A stretch of 64,000 nt of DNA from Actinoallomurus oryzae (GCF_039541955.1 NZ_BAABHF010000067.1:1-64000); one strand, 5' to 3'; shown: positions 48,527 to 57,108, counted from the first letter of the stretch. A program made the numbers and translations. The notes: generated from the letters alone by a model not told the origin.

Positions 48527-49113
48527 TGTTTCTCCCCGTCTCCGCCGTTCGGCGGCCGCCAGTCGATCCGGCGGTTCTTGATGTCCTCGCTCAGGGCACG
48601 GACGAAGTCCAACTCCGCGCGCAGGCGGGAGTTCAGGAACTCCACCTCGAGGACCGATACGCGGGAATGTCCCTGCTTGATCAGGCTCTCCACGACGGTG
48701 TCATGGGCGGCCAGCTTCGCCTCCAGGTCGACGGTGCGCCGGTCGAGCAGCGTCGCGGCCTCCGCCGGGGGCAGCATCGAGACGAAGGCCAGCGCCATGC
48801 CGAAGCTCGGGTACTCCTGGACCGGGCGCATAATGAACTCCCGCAGCCGCGCACGCGCCTCGTCGCGGCCCGCCTCGGTGATCGCATAGACCGTGCGCTC
48901 CGGGCGCCGGCCCTCCCGGCTGGTCTCCACCGGTTCGATCAGTCCGTGCTCGGCGAGCCGCGCGACCGTGTGGTACAGCGACCCGTGGGCGACCTTGACG
49001 ACGTGGTCGATGGCACGCTCGCGGATGCGCTGCTGCATCTCGTACGGGTGCATCTGCTCGTCGGCGAGCAGGCGGAGCACCGTGAGGCCCAAAGGCGTCA
49101 GTGGTCGGGACAT
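48523..49113 (-). CDS. PadR-family transcriptional repressor
   Basis: 196 aa. The N-terminal winged helix begins LTPLGLTVLRLLADEQMHPYEMQQRIRER, quoted here as LTPLGLTVLRLLADE plus HPYEMQQ, with the typical HGSLYHTVARLAEHGLI recognition-wing region. A C-terminal Vir-like helical dimerisation domain follows. It likely represses its own operon with the DHA2 efflux gene until a drug-like ligand binds. Confidence 0.93.
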   Translation of the reverse strand: MSRPLTPLGLTVLRLLADEQMHPYEMQQRIRERAIDHVVKVAHGSLYHTVARLAEHGLIEPVETSREGRRPERTVYAITEAGRDEARARLREFIMRPVQEYPSFGMALAFVSMLPPAEAATLLDRRTVDLEAKLAAHDTVVESLIKQGHSRVSVLEVEFLNSRLRAELDFVRALSEDIKNRRIDWRPPNGGDGEKQ

Positions 49114-49141
49114 GGGGTCCTCTAGTCGACTCTCAATAATC

Positions 49142-49156
49142 CATGTGGACTATATG
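49142..49156. promoter_or_regulatory. Candidate PadR operator
   Basis: An imperfect dyad CATGTGG-A-CTATATG about 30 bp upstream of the padR start, in an AT-rich promoter stretch. TAGTC and GACTA half-sites 20 bp apart (49123 and 49148) overlap it. Confidence 0.35.
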
Positions 49157-49210
49157 CCTCTGGACAGTTCGCCGCAATCGAGTTATGAGGCCATGTATGC
49201 GTGCATGACG

Positions 49211-49240
49211 AAGGCCTGGACCGCCTGCGGTCCAGGCCTT
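49211..49240 (-). terminator. Terminator after rocD
   Basis: A perfect 13-bp stem AAGGCCTGGACCG / CGGTCCAGGCCTT with a 4-nt loop, 11 bp beyond the rocD stop on the minus strand. No U-tract. Confidence 0.78.
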
Positions 49241-49251
49241 GTGAACAAGCC

Positions 49252-50445
49252 TCAGCTCTCGGCGAGAGCCTCCGTGAGCCGATCGAGCGCCCAGTCGAGG
49301 TCGGCCTCGTCCACCACGAGCGGCGGCGCGAGCCGGAGCGTCGTCTCGTGGGTCTCCTTGGCGAGCACCCCGCGCTCCATGAGTCGCTCGCTGACCGGGC
49401 GGGCCTTGCCGTTGAGCTCGACGCCGGCCCACAGCCCGCGCCCCCGTACCTCGTGGACCAGCTCGGAGGGCAGCGCGCCGAGCCGCTCGTGCATGTGGGC
49501 GCCGAGCGTACGGGACCGCTCCTGGAACTCCCCGGTCCGCAGCATCGCGATGACCTCGCGCGCGATCGCGCAGGCGAGCGGGTTGCCGCCGAACGTCGAG
49601 CCGTGCTGGCCCGGCTTGAACACCCCGAGGATCTCCTGGTCGGCCACCACCGCGGAGATCGGCATGATGCCGCCGCCGAGCGCCTTGCCCAGGATGTAGA
49701 CGTCCGGGACGACGTTCTCGTGCTCGACCGCGAACGTCGTGCCGGTACGGCCCAGGCCCGACTGGATCTCGTCGGCGAGCATCAGCGCGCCGGCCTCGGT
49801 GCAGATCTCGCGCACGGCGGTCAGGAATCCGCTCGGCGGCACGTTGACGCCCGCCTCGCCCTGGATCGGCTCGATCAGCACGCCGACCGTGTCCTCGTCC
49901 ACGGCCGCGCGCAGGGTCGCCACGTCGCCGTACGGCACGGTGCGGAAGCCCGGGGTGAAGGGGCCGTAGGAGTTACGCGCGTCCGGGTCGGTGGAGAAGC
50001 TGACGATCGTGGTCGTCCGGCCGTGGAAGTTGCCCTCGAAGGTGACGATGTTCGCCTGCTCGGCCGGCACGCCCTTGACCTCGTACCCCCATTTGCGGGC
50101 GGTCTTGAGCGCGGTCTCGACGGCCTCGGCGCCACTGTTCATCGGCAGGACCATGTCCTTGCCCGCCAGTTCGGCCAGCTCGGCGACGAACGGCCCGAAC
50201 TGGTCGTGGTCGAAGGCCCGGCTGACCAGCGTGACCCGCTCCAGCTGACGCCGGGCCGCCTCGACGAGGCGCGGATGGCGGTGCCCGAAGTTGACCGCGG
50301 AGTAGGCGGCGAGCATGTCGAGGTACCGTCGGCCCTCGACGTCGGTGACCCAGGCGCCTTCGGCCTCGGCGATGACGACCGGCAACGGATGGTAGTTGTG
50401 GGCGCTGTGCCGCTCCGACAACGCGCGGAGATCGTTCGTGTTCAA
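49252..50445 (-). CDS. rocD: Ornithine aminotransferase
   Basis: 397 aa, a full-length class III PLP aminotransferase. It converts ornithine and 2-oxoglutarate to glutamate semialdehyde and glutamate. Lys254 in ILGKALGGG binds PLP; Asp225 in LADEIQSGLGRTG contacts the pyridine. The N-terminal HNYHPLPVVIAEAEG is typical of RocD. It follows the amidino-hydrolase gene on the same strand, with a divergent AsnC regulator, matching the mycobacterial rocD/Rv2323c/Rv2324 neighbourhood. Here rocD is one intact gene. Confidence 0.94.
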   Translation of the reverse strand: MNTNDLRALSERHSAHNYHPLPVVIAEAEGAWVTDVEGRRYLDMLAAYSAVNFGHRHPRLVEAARRQLERVTLVSRAFDHDQFGPFVAELAELAGKDMVLPMNSGAEAVETALKTARKWGYEVKGVPAEQANIVTFEGNFHGRTTTIVSFSTDPDARNSYGPFTPGFRTVPYGDVATLRAAVDEDTVGVLIEPIQGEAGVNVPPSGFLTAVREICTEAGALMLADEIQSGLGRTGTTFAVEHENVVPDVYILGKALGGGIMPISAVVADQEILGVFKPGQHGSTFGGNPLACAIAREVIAMLRTGEFQERSRTLGAHMHERLGALPSELVHEVRGRGLWAGVELNGKARPVSERLMERGVLAKETHETTLRLAPPLVVDEADLDWALDRLTEALAES

Positions 50446-50462
50446 CGGCGGCTCCTTCGTCG

Positions 50463-50483
50463 ACTCGCGGGGTCTCCGCGAGT
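50463..50483. promoter_or_regulatory. Hairpin between the amidino-hydrolase gene and rocD
   Basis: A perfect 8-bp stem ACTCGCGG / CCGCGAGT with a 5-nt loop, ahead of the rocD ribosome binding site (GAAGGAG). On the plus strand it is followed closely by GTCCGTTTTT, so it would act as a terminator for antisense transcripts. On the minus strand it is a leader hairpin that might tune rocD expression. Confidence 0.5.
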
Positions 50484-50509
50484 GTCCGTTTTTCCAGGTT
50501 AGAGGCTAT

Positions 50510-51385
50510 TTACGGGCGGAGTTCAAGCGTGCAGCACTTGGGGCCGCCGCCCGCCTTGCGAAGCTCGGTCATCTCGACCGGGATCACCTCGTAGTCACGC
50601 TGCGTGAGTTCAACCCGAAGACGCGCGGCGTCGTGAGGGACGACCACGTGACGTCCGTCGCTGACCGCGTTGAGGCCGAAGGCGAGCGCGTCGTCCTCGG
50701 TCGCCTCGATCAGTTCGGGGAACAGCGTCTTGAGCTTGAGCAGCCCGTCGTCGTCGAAGGCCCCCGGGTAGTACGCCGCGGTGAACGAGTCGATCACGCA
50801 CAGCGCGGTGTCGAGGTGGTAGAAGCGCGGATCGACGAGGGCCACGCTGACCACGGGGAGCCCGAACGCGTCGTGGAGTTCGTTGTGCGCCCGCGGATCG
50901 GTACGGAAGCCGTGCCCGGCCACGATCGCGCGGTAGGCGTAGACGTAGTCCCCCTCGCCCTCGTTGACGTGCACCGCGGGGGTGAACCGCGGGTAGCCGT
51001 GGCTCTCGAACCACCGCCGGTGGGCCTCCGCCTCCCCGTCGCGCTCGGGATGGCGGAACCGCGCGCCCATCACCATGCCGCCCACCACCATGGCGCCGTT
51101 CGCGGCGAAGACCATGTCGGGCAGGTGCTCGACCGGTTCGAGCAGGTGGACGGTATGGCCGAGCGAGACGTACGTCGCGCGCAGCCGTTCCCACTCGGCC
51201 ATGGCACGGTCCCGGTCGACCGGCGTGGACGGGTCCATCCACGGGTTGATGGCGTACTCGACGGCGAAGTGCTCCGGCGGGCACATCAGGTAGGTCCGCG
51301 CCGGCCGGCCGGACGGACCCGAGGGGCGCCCGGTCGTCTCCGGCGCGAAGCCCGTGGTGGCACGGGCAAAGGCCTGCATCGTCAT
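50510..51385 (-). CDS. Amidino-hydrolase of the DDAH / arginine deiminase superfamily
   Basis: 291 aa from ATG 51385 (AGGAGACC upstream). This guanidine-modifying beta/alpha propeller family has a catalytic His (His190 in FYHLDTALCVID) and Cys (Cys284 in GGGPKCCTLEL) and an early PDMVFAANGAMV substrate segment. Members hydrolyse dimethylarginine or arginine. Next to rocD it probably converts arginine or a methylarginine towards citrulline or ornithine for catabolism (inference). The mycobacterial counterpart is Rv2323c. The exact substrate cannot be decided from sequence. Confidence 0.88.
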   Translation of the reverse strand: MTMQAFARATTGFAPETTGRPSGPSGRPARTYLMCPPEHFAVEYAINPWMDPSTPVDRDRAMAEWERLRATYVSLGHTVHLLEPVEHLPDMVFAANGAMVVGGMVMGARFRHPERDGEAEAHRRWFESHGYPRFTPAVHVNEGEGDYVYAYRAIVAGHGFRTDPRAHNELHDAFGLPVVSVALVDPRFYHLDTALCVIDSFTAAYYPGAFDDDGLLKLKTLFPELIEATEDDALAFGLNAVSDGRHVVVPHDAARLRVELTQRDYEVIPVEMTELRKAGGGPKCCTLELRP

Positions 51386-51498
51386 TGGGTCTCCTGGCAA
51401 TGCTGGATGCCCTTGGTGTTCATGAGGCATCACGTGCAGCGTAAAGTCGCGCTGGAGCGCAGACCAATAACGAAATCAGACGCGAGAGGGGCGGATCA

Positions 51499-51954
51499 TT
51501 GCGTCTTGACGACCTGGATCGGCGAATCGTTGCGTGCCTGTTGGAGAACGCCCGCCTGTCGTTCGCCCAGATCGGCGCCCGGATCGGCCTGTCCGCCCCG
51601 GCGGTCAAGCGGCGCGTGGACCGGATGCGCCACGACGGCGTGATCACCGGTTACGCGGCGGTCGTGGATCCGGCGGCGCTGGGCTGGACGACGGAGGCGT
51701 TCGTGGAGCTGTTCTGCGCGGGCCGCACGTCACCGGCGGAGATCTACGCGAGCATCCGGCGGCATCCGGAGGTCGTCGCGGCGTACACGGTGACGGGCGA
51801 GGCCAACGCCCTGGTGCATCTGCGGGCGCACGACATCCAGGGGCTGGAGGAGGCCCTCGAACGGCTGCGCAACGAACCGAACATCGTGCAGACGAAGACG
51901 TCGATCGTCCTCTCCCGCCTCCTCGGACGGCCGACCGGCGGCCCGGACGCGTAG
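51499..51954 (+). CDS. Lrp/AsnC-family regulator
   Basis: 151 aa from TTG 51499 (GAGAGGGG upstream), giving the canonical start MRLDDLDRRIVACLLENARLS. The helix-turn-helix is FAQIGARIGLSAPAVKRRVDRM. A C-terminal RAM ligand-binding domain (about 65-140) includes VVAAYTVTGEANALVHL. Divergent from the arginine/ornithine genes, which it probably controls in response to an amino acid. Confidence 0.92.
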   Translation: MRLDDLDRRIVACLLENARLSFAQIGARIGLSAPAVKRRVDRMRHDGVITGYAAVVDPAALGWTTEAFVELFCAGRTSPAEIYASIRRHPEVVAAYTVTGEANALVHLRAHDIQGLEEALERLRNEPNIVQTKTSIVLSRLLGRPTGGPDA

Positions 51955-51963
51955 TCTGCGGGC

Positions 51964-52443
51964 GTGGACTTCGCGACCGCTGATCTCATCGACGAGTTCG
52001 AGTCCGAGCTGACGGGCTGTTCGACGCAGTTCCGTTCGTACGGGGGGCGGTCCCGCTTCGCCGGCCCGATCGAGACGGTCCGCTGCCTGGAGGACAACGC
52101 CCTGGTCAAGCGGGTGCTGGCGACCCCGGGCGAGGGCCGCGTCCTGGTGGTGGACGGCGGCGGCTCTCTACGGCGCGCCCTGATGGGTGACATGATCGCC
52201 GCCTCGGCGGTCGCCCAGGGCTGGGCGGGCGTAGTGATCAATGGCGCGGTCCGCGACGTACGGGCCCTGGCCGGGCTGGACCTGGGCGTCAAGGCGCTCG
52301 GCTCGAACCCGTGCAAGAGCCGCAAGGAGGGCAAGGGCGAGACGGGCGTCACGGTGTCCTTCGGTGACGCCGCCTTCCACCCGGGCGCGTGGCTCTACAG
52401 CGACGAGGACGGGATCGTCCTCGCCTCCCGCGCCCTCCTCTAG
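51964..52443 (+). CDS. RraA-like protein
   Basis: 159 aa from GTG 51964. The conserved GGGSLRRALMGDMIAASA and GVVINGAVRDV segments carry the Gly and Arg-Asp residues of RraA / 4-hydroxy-4-methyl-2-oxoglutarate aldolase family trimers. In E. coli RraA inhibits RNase E; many relatives are metal-dependent aldolases or oxaloacetate decarboxylases. It begins 9 nt after the AsnC stop and shares its stop region (CTAG) with the convergent kinase. Confidence 0.9.
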   Translation: MDFATADLIDEFESELTGCSTQFRSYGGRSRFAGPIETVRCLEDNALVKRVLATPGEGRVLVVDGGGSLRRALMGDMIAASAVAQGWAGVVINGAVRDVRALAGLDLGVKALGSNPCKSRKEGKGETGVTVSFGDAAFHPGAWLYSDEDGIVLASRALL

Positions 52444-54116
52444 AGGATCGTGACCCTCGGCAGCGTTCCCTGGGCCCGAGCGCCCGCCGCATCCGGGGTG
52501 ACGTGCCGGTTCTCGCCGTTCACGCTCGTGTCGATCCCGGTGATCCGCGGTGGCCCCATCGGGGAGAACAGATAGTCACCCGGCCGCAGGCGGCCGTCTT
52601 TCGGCACGGTGAGGGTGAAGGTCGCCGTCAGATGCCCGACGAGCGCGCAGTGGCTCGCGTCGTAGTGGCTGTCGTGCGCGAGATCCTTCTGCAGCCCCAC
52701 GTTCACGTCGACGCTCCGTCCGGTCGGCAGCCGCTTCTCGGGCCGGTCCGGGTAGAAGGAGACATAGGCGTTGTTCCCCCGCTGGTTCCCCGGGATCACG
52801 AGATAGCTGAAGCTGCGGATGCGGGCGCGCCGCGCCCGCGCGATCATCTGGTCGTAGCAGCGTGGCGCCGTCGCCCGCTTGTCCGGAGGACCGGGGCTCA
52901 CGGTGGTGATCCGCTCGGTCACGCGGACCGGCAGCCCCGGCCGGACGCGTGCGGGTGAGATCGTGAAGCCGTAGTCGAGGACGGGGCCGTCCGCCGTCGT
53001 GGCATCCGGATAGGGCAGGAACGCACCCGGCCGGGTCACGGTCATGTGGACCGAGCCGGACGACGCGCCGCCGACCTGCGGTGTGGGCCAGACCAGGTAG
53101 ATCGTTGACGCGGCGACAGCCGTCGCCACCAGCCCGCCGCCGACCTTGATTCCGGTGGCCTTTCCGAACAGGCCCTTCGCTCCGGCCTTCCCGGCGAGCT
53201 CGGCGGCGCCGTGCGCGAGGCCGGTGATGCCCGAGGTCACCCCGAGCACGGCGGCCGGGAAGGCGGCGGCGAGGGCGGCCGTGGCCGCGCCGAGCGCGAC
53301 CCAGCCGCGGCGCTCCCAGTCCGGGCCGTACGCGTCGGTGGCGATCCGCTCCAGCAGGTCGACGAACCGCCGCGCGTCCGGCGGGCGGTGGCCGGGGTCC
53401 TTGGCCATGCCATGGGCAAGGAGCGGGCGCAGCCGCTCGGGCACGGCCTGCGCCGGGATCGGCGCGGCCTCGTGCAGGCGCCGGAGCGTGGTGGTGTCCC
53501 CCGAGGCGTACGGCGGGACGCCGGTGACGCACTCGAAGAAGACACACGTGGCCGAGTACACGTCCGTCGCGGGAGTGGCCGGAGCGCGATTCCACTGCTC
53601 GGGGGCCATGTACGCGGGAGTCCCGGCGAACGTGCGCTCTCCCGCCAGCACGGCGACGCCGAAGTCGATGAGCTTGCTGTTCCCGTCGGCGGTGACCAGG
53701 ACGTTCGCGGGTTTGTAGTCGCGGTGGACCACGTTGACGGCGTGCGCGGCCGCCAGCCCCAGCAGCGAGCCCTTGAGAACGGTGAGCGCCGCCTCGGGGG
53801 ACAGCGGACCGGGGTTCCGGCTCAGCACGTCGCGCAGGGCGACGCCGTCGACGGCCTCCAGGACGATCGCCGCGCCCCGGGACGTCTCGACGTAGTCATG
53901 AAGCCGGGCCACGTGCGGATCCGCCACCCGGGCGAGCATGTTGACCTCGTCACGGAACATCGCCCGATGCCGCGCGTGCTCCAGGAGCTCGGGCGCCAGA
54001 TACTTGATCGCCACGATCTCGCCCGTGGCGATGCGACGGGCCAGCACGACCCGGCCCTGGGCGCCGGCGCCCAGCTGGTGGAGCTCTTCGAACCCGGTCA
54101 GCCGCCAGCGGCTCAT
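52440..54116 (-). CDS. Receptor-like Ser/Thr protein kinase in a lipoprotein/secreted protein operon
   Basis: 558 aa. The kinase domain (about residues 8-265) has Lys38 in VAIKYL, HRDYKPANV, DFG (IDFGVAV) and APEQW. A hydrophobic Ala-rich region lies near 275-300 and a transmembrane helix near 330-346 (GGLVATAVAASTIYLVW). The extracellular ~210 residues form a beta-rich domain with CYDQM and HCALVGHLTATF. The kinase domain is a close paralogue of that at 8634-10541, but the extracellular domains are unrelated. It is last in an operon with a lipoprotein and a secreted protein, with 4-nt and 7-nt overlaps. Confidence 0.88.
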   Translation of the reverse strand: MSRWRLTGFEELHQLGAGAQGRVVLARRIATGEIVAIKYLAPELLEHARHRAMFRDEVNMLARVADPHVARLHDYVETSRGAAIVLEAVDGVALRDVLSRNPGPLSPEAALTVLKGSLLGLAAAHAVNVVHRDYKPANVLVTADGNSKLIDFGVAVLAGERTFAGTPAYMAPEQWNRAPATPATDVYSATCVFFECVTGVPPYASGDTTTLRRLHEAAPIPAQAVPERLRPLLAHGMAKDPGHRPPDARRFVDLLERIATDAYGPDWERRGWVALGAATAALAAAFPAAVLGVTSGITGLAHGAAELAGKAGAKGLFGKATGIKVGGGLVATAVAASTIYLVWPTPQVGGASSGSVHMTVTRPGAFLPYPDATTADGPVLDYGFTISPARVRPGLPVRVTERITTVSPGPPDKRATAPRCYDQMIARARRARIRSFSYLVIPGNQRGNNAYVSFYPDRPEKRLPTGRSVDVNVGLQKDLAHDSHYDASHCALVGHLTATFTLTVPKDGRLRPGDYLFSPMGPPRITGIDTSVNGENRHVTPDAAGARAQGTLPRVTIL

Positions 54117-54850
54117 CCGGGGCGGGACTCGGTCTGCACCTCACCGACCGCCAGGGTGTCGTTGGTCGTCATCGAGGTGGTGCGATCCGGGAAGTAGCCG
54201 CGCTCGGCGTCGCAGTCGCCCTGGCAGGTCCAGTAGATGTTCCAGGTCACGGTGACGGAGATGGCGTACTTCCCGTTCGGCTGGCCGGCGGAGGAGCGCT
54301 GGTAGGTGTACCCGCACGCGGTCCCGGTGCGGCTGCCCGCGGTCGTACAGGTGACGCTGCTCTCGCCCATGTTCCAGGTGATGTCCTTGGGGTCGGCGAC
54401 CGCCGTCACCGTCGTCCCGAAGAGGGGGGCCGACGCCTCCTCGTGGGCGAAGTCACCGGGATCGACCCACAGGCCGGTCTTGAGCTGGACGTAGGTCTTG
54501 CCCGCCGGTGACGTGTGGACATGCGGCGCGGGCAGGATGAGCCGGGCACGCGCGTCGTAGGCCACGTCGATCGTGGGTACCCGCTGAACGGCCGCCGGCG
54601 CGTTGCCCGCGCCGAGCGCGTTGCAGTTCACCGCTCCCGGGCAGGGGAGCGGCGCGGCTTTGCCGCCGTTGCCCCCTCTTCCACCGCCGCCGCTACGCCT
54701 GCTGGGCTGACCGGAGTAGTGCCGCGTCCCGGTCACGTGTACGCACAGGTCGCCGCAGGTGGAGGCGCCTGCCGGCGTGGGCGCCATGCCGAACGTGACC
54801 GTCGCGCCGGCGATGAGGATCGCGATGGCCGAGAATCGCCTGATCAGCAT
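54113..54850 (-). CDS. Secreted protein of unknown function upstream of a kinase
   Basis: 245 aa from ATG 54850. The Sec signal peptide (MLIRRFSAIAILIAG...) ends around PAGAS before TCGDLC. The mature protein has a Gly-rich stretch (SGGGGRGGNGGK), then a beta-rich domain with several Cys pairs (CGDLC, CPGAVNC, CTTAG, CGYTY, CQGDC) and no known enzyme motif. Its start is inside the upstream lipoprotein gene and its end overlaps the kinase start, so the three are translated together. It may be a ligand or co-sensor of the kinase (inference). Confidence 0.76.
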   Translation of the reverse strand: MLIRRFSAIAILIAGATVTFGMAPTPAGASTCGDLCVHVTGTRHYSGQPSRRSGGGGRGGNGGKAAPLPCPGAVNCNALGAGNAPAAVQRVPTIDVAYDARARLILPAPHVHTSPAGKTYVQLKTGLWVDPGDFAHEEASAPLFGTTVTAVADPKDITWNMGESSVTCTTAGSRTGTACGYTYQRSSAGQPNGKYAISVTVTWNIYWTCQGDCDAERGYFPDRTTSMTTNDTLAVGEVQTESRPG

Positions 54851-55428
54851 TTTTCGCCCTCCGTCGCTTCGGAGATCTTCCAGACGTCGTCGGAGTAACG
54901 CATGACCGCCTGATACTGGACCGTGCCGCCGCGCCACGAGGTCAGGCGCCTGCCGGTCTTCGCCGAGTACTTGTAGGAACCAAGAGTGCGTACGCAGTCG
55001 AGGATCACCACGGTCGACAGATCGCTCGAACTGCCCTGCACCCGCGGATTCAGAATGTTGTGGAAACGCCAGATCAGCCCTTGGGCCCGAACGGCGCCGA
55101 TGTCCTGGGTGACCTTGGACAGCAGGGGGTCCATGGCGACCGCGGAGAGCCCGCCGGCGTCATTGGTCTCATACGCCCGTTCGTAGGCGAGTTGGTAGGC
55201 GCGGTACGCGGCGAGTGCGGACTGCGGGGTCTTGGGAGCGGGGGCCCCCGCTCCCGGAGCGTCGTCGCCGGCGGTCGCACCACCCGTGGCGCCGGATGAG
55301 GATGCCGCCGAGGCACCGTCGCCGGGGGCTTGACCGTTCGGATGGAAGCCGCCGGTCTGCGCGCGGCTTCCGCAGGCCGCCAGCAGACCCATCAGGACGA
55401 GGGGGCCGACGCTCTTACGGAATCGCAT
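54844..55428 (-). CDS. Secreted lipoprotein, first gene of the kinase operon
   Basis: 194 aa from ATG 55428; TTG 55434 is an in-frame alternative. A short lipoprotein signal ends in the lipobox LLAAC. A Gly/Ala/Pro-rich tether (about 22-68) leads to an NTF2-like domain: ALAAYRAYQLAYERAYETND, then WRFHNILNPRV, TVVILDCVRTLGS and QYQAVMRYSDDVWKI. Such domains occur in actinobacterial lipoproteins and kinase partners. It is the promoter-proximal gene of the lipoprotein/secreted protein/kinase operon. Confidence 0.8.
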   Translation of the reverse strand: MRFRKSVGPLVLMGLLAACGSRAQTGGFHPNGQAPGDGASAASSSGATGGATAGDDAPGAGAPAPKTPQSALAAYRAYQLAYERAYETNDAGGLSAVAMDPLLSKVTQDIGAVRAQGLIWRFHNILNPRVQGSSSDLSTVVILDCVRTLGSYKYSAKTGRRLTSWRGGTVQYQAVMRYSDDVWKISEATEGEKC

Positions 55429-55542
55429 GGTCAAATTCTCGCTGGCATCAGGGCAAAAATTACCTGTTGAGCTTACTGAGACCGTAGAGGTAAGAAAAGA
55501 CCTTTGGCGGATCCGGGTAAACGGTCTTGACCTATTCCCGGG

Positions 55543-56163
55543 TTACAGTCGTCCGACGAGGGCGACCAGGTCAAGCCCGAGGATCATGTCAAGCTTGATC
55601 ACTGTTTCGAACTTCGCGCCCGGGGGCACGGAGTCGTCTTCCGTCAGCCGGAAAAGTGTCGGAAAGATCGCCGGAGTGTCGAGATCGTCGTCCAGAGCGG
55701 CGACCGCCTCGCGGACGTACTCTCGGCTCAGCGGCCGTCCGGGCGACTCCGCCCAGCCCGCGACCCGGCGCCGCCACGAGGTGAGCGAGGCGTCCGCCTC
55801 CTCCAGGTCTCGCCTGGTCAGGTCCACGTCGGTCCGGTAGTGCCGCAGCAGGAGCGCCAGCCGGACGGCCAGCGGGTCCAAGCCGTCCGCGGAGGCGAGC
55901 GAGCAGCGCCCGACGGTCGGTCCGATGTGCACGTCGGCCGCGCCGGAGGTGAGCTCGGCGGGCCGTACGCCCAGGTCCGCGGCGCCGGGGACGTCGTCCC
56001 AGACGCCGATCGCGCGGAGCCGGTGATGGTCGGCGACGCGCCGGATCAGGTCACCGACCAGCAGCGCCCGCAGCCCGCCGGTGCACGCCACCCGTACGAC
56101 ACCGGGGCGGGCCGTCGTGATCTCCTCGGCGTTCCCCGTCTCTCCGTCGTACAGCCGCAGCAC
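55543..56163 (-). CDS. Degenerate cysteinyl-tRNA synthetase / MshC-like protein
   Basis: 206 aa. The N-terminus MLRLYDGETGNAEEI and the C-terminal half (LLRHYRTDVDLTRRDLEEAD..., VREAVAALDDDLDTPAIF) strongly resemble the ends of class I CysRS and MshC. However, the protein is about half the usual length. The HIGH-type signature is replaced by HIGPTVGR in a shifted position, and the KMSKS loop and zinc-binding Cys/His set are not seen. It looks like an internally deleted paralogue with no synthetase activity. Role unknown; it lies 14 bp downstream of a methyltransferase gene on the same strand. Confidence 0.68.
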   Translation of the reverse strand: MLRLYDGETGNAEEITTARPGVVRVACTGGLRALLVGDLIRRVADHHRLRAIGVWDDVPGAADLGVRPAELTSGAADVHIGPTVGRCSLASADGLDPLAVRLALLLRHYRTDVDLTRRDLEEADASLTSWRRRVAGWAESPGRPLSREYVREAVAALDDDLDTPAIFPTLFRLTEDDSVPPGAKFETVIKLDMILGLDLVALVGRL

Positions 56164-56177
56164 ACCACGACCTTAGT

Positions 56178-56927
56178 TCAACTCACGGCGGCGAAGCGGA
56201 GCCGTACGTAGTCGGCCATCCAGCCCGACTCGCGGCGGAGCGCCGGCGCGGCGAGCTCGTTCACGCGGTCCAGCACCGGCCCGGCGACCTCGGGAGGCAG
56301 CTCCGCGATCAGCTCGGGGGCGTAGAGCCGCACCCAGTCGGCCGCCCCGTCCGGGCATTCGGCGAGGCGCGTCGGGCGGTCGAAGTACTCCATGAGCCGT
56401 ACGGTGAAGCCGGCCTCCTCCAGGCGGGCGGCGTACTGGCCGGGAGTGGGGAAGTACCAGGGCAGCTCGGGCTCGGGGAGGCCGAAGACGCGCCAGGCGG
56501 TCTGTACGGCGGTGATCAGCGCCGCGCAGTTGCCCGCGCCGCCCATCTCCGCGACGAACCGCCCGCCGGGCCGCAGCGCCGCCCGGACCCGCGAGATCAC
56601 CGCGGACGGGTCACGCGTCATCCAGTGGAGGGCGGAGTTGGACACGACGGCGTCGTACTGGTCGCCGGTGGTGAAGTCGTGCGCGTCGCCGACCGCGAAC
56701 GACAGGTTCGGGTGCTCCGAACGCGCCGTGTTGACCATCTCGACCGACCCGTCGATGCCCAGGACCTCGGCGCCGCGGGCGGCGATCTCGACGGTCATCG
56801 TGCCGGTGCCGCAGCCGAGATCGATGACCCGCTCGTCGGGCTTGGGGTCGAGCAGGTCGATCAGCGGCGCGCCGTGGGCGGACACGTAGCCGAACGCTGT
56901 GTCGTACGTCGCCACGCCCCATCGCAT
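56178..56927 (-). CDS. Class I SAM-dependent methyltransferase
   Basis: 249 aa from ATG 56927, which gives the usual short N-terminus MRWGVATYDTAFGYV; a longer start at 56975 is possible and neither has a good ribosome binding site. Motif I is VIDLGCGTGTM, the acidic motif II VLGIDGS, and motif post-I/III DAVVSNSALHWM and LRPGGRFV. These are Rossmann-fold methyltransferase features of the trans-aconitate/biotin-type (UbiE-like) group. Substrate unknown. Confidence 0.88.
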   Translation of the reverse strand: MRWGVATYDTAFGYVSAHGAPLIDLLDPKPDERVIDLGCGTGTMTVEIAARGAEVLGIDGSVEMVNTARSEHPNLSFAVGDAHDFTTGDQYDAVVSNSALHWMTRDPSAVISRVRAALRPGGRFVAEMGGAGNCAALITAVQTAWRVFGLPEPELPWYFPTPGQYAARLEEAGFTVRLMEYFDRPTRLAECPDGAADWVRLYAPELIAELPPEVAGPVLDRVNELAAPALRRESGWMADYVRLRFAAVS

Positions 56928-57108
56928 GGGCGAAACATATCGGACATAGAGGTCAGGTGCCGGAACGTCTCGCATCGTGGATCGCCGACAGTGATCCGGG
57001 TCACGTGAGCGCGTCCGTACGAAGTTATCCACAGCCCGCGCACACGCCTTCCGGCCCGGTCACGGTCACGCCAGGCTGTCTCGCAGACCGACTGCACGGG
57101 AGGCCCCA

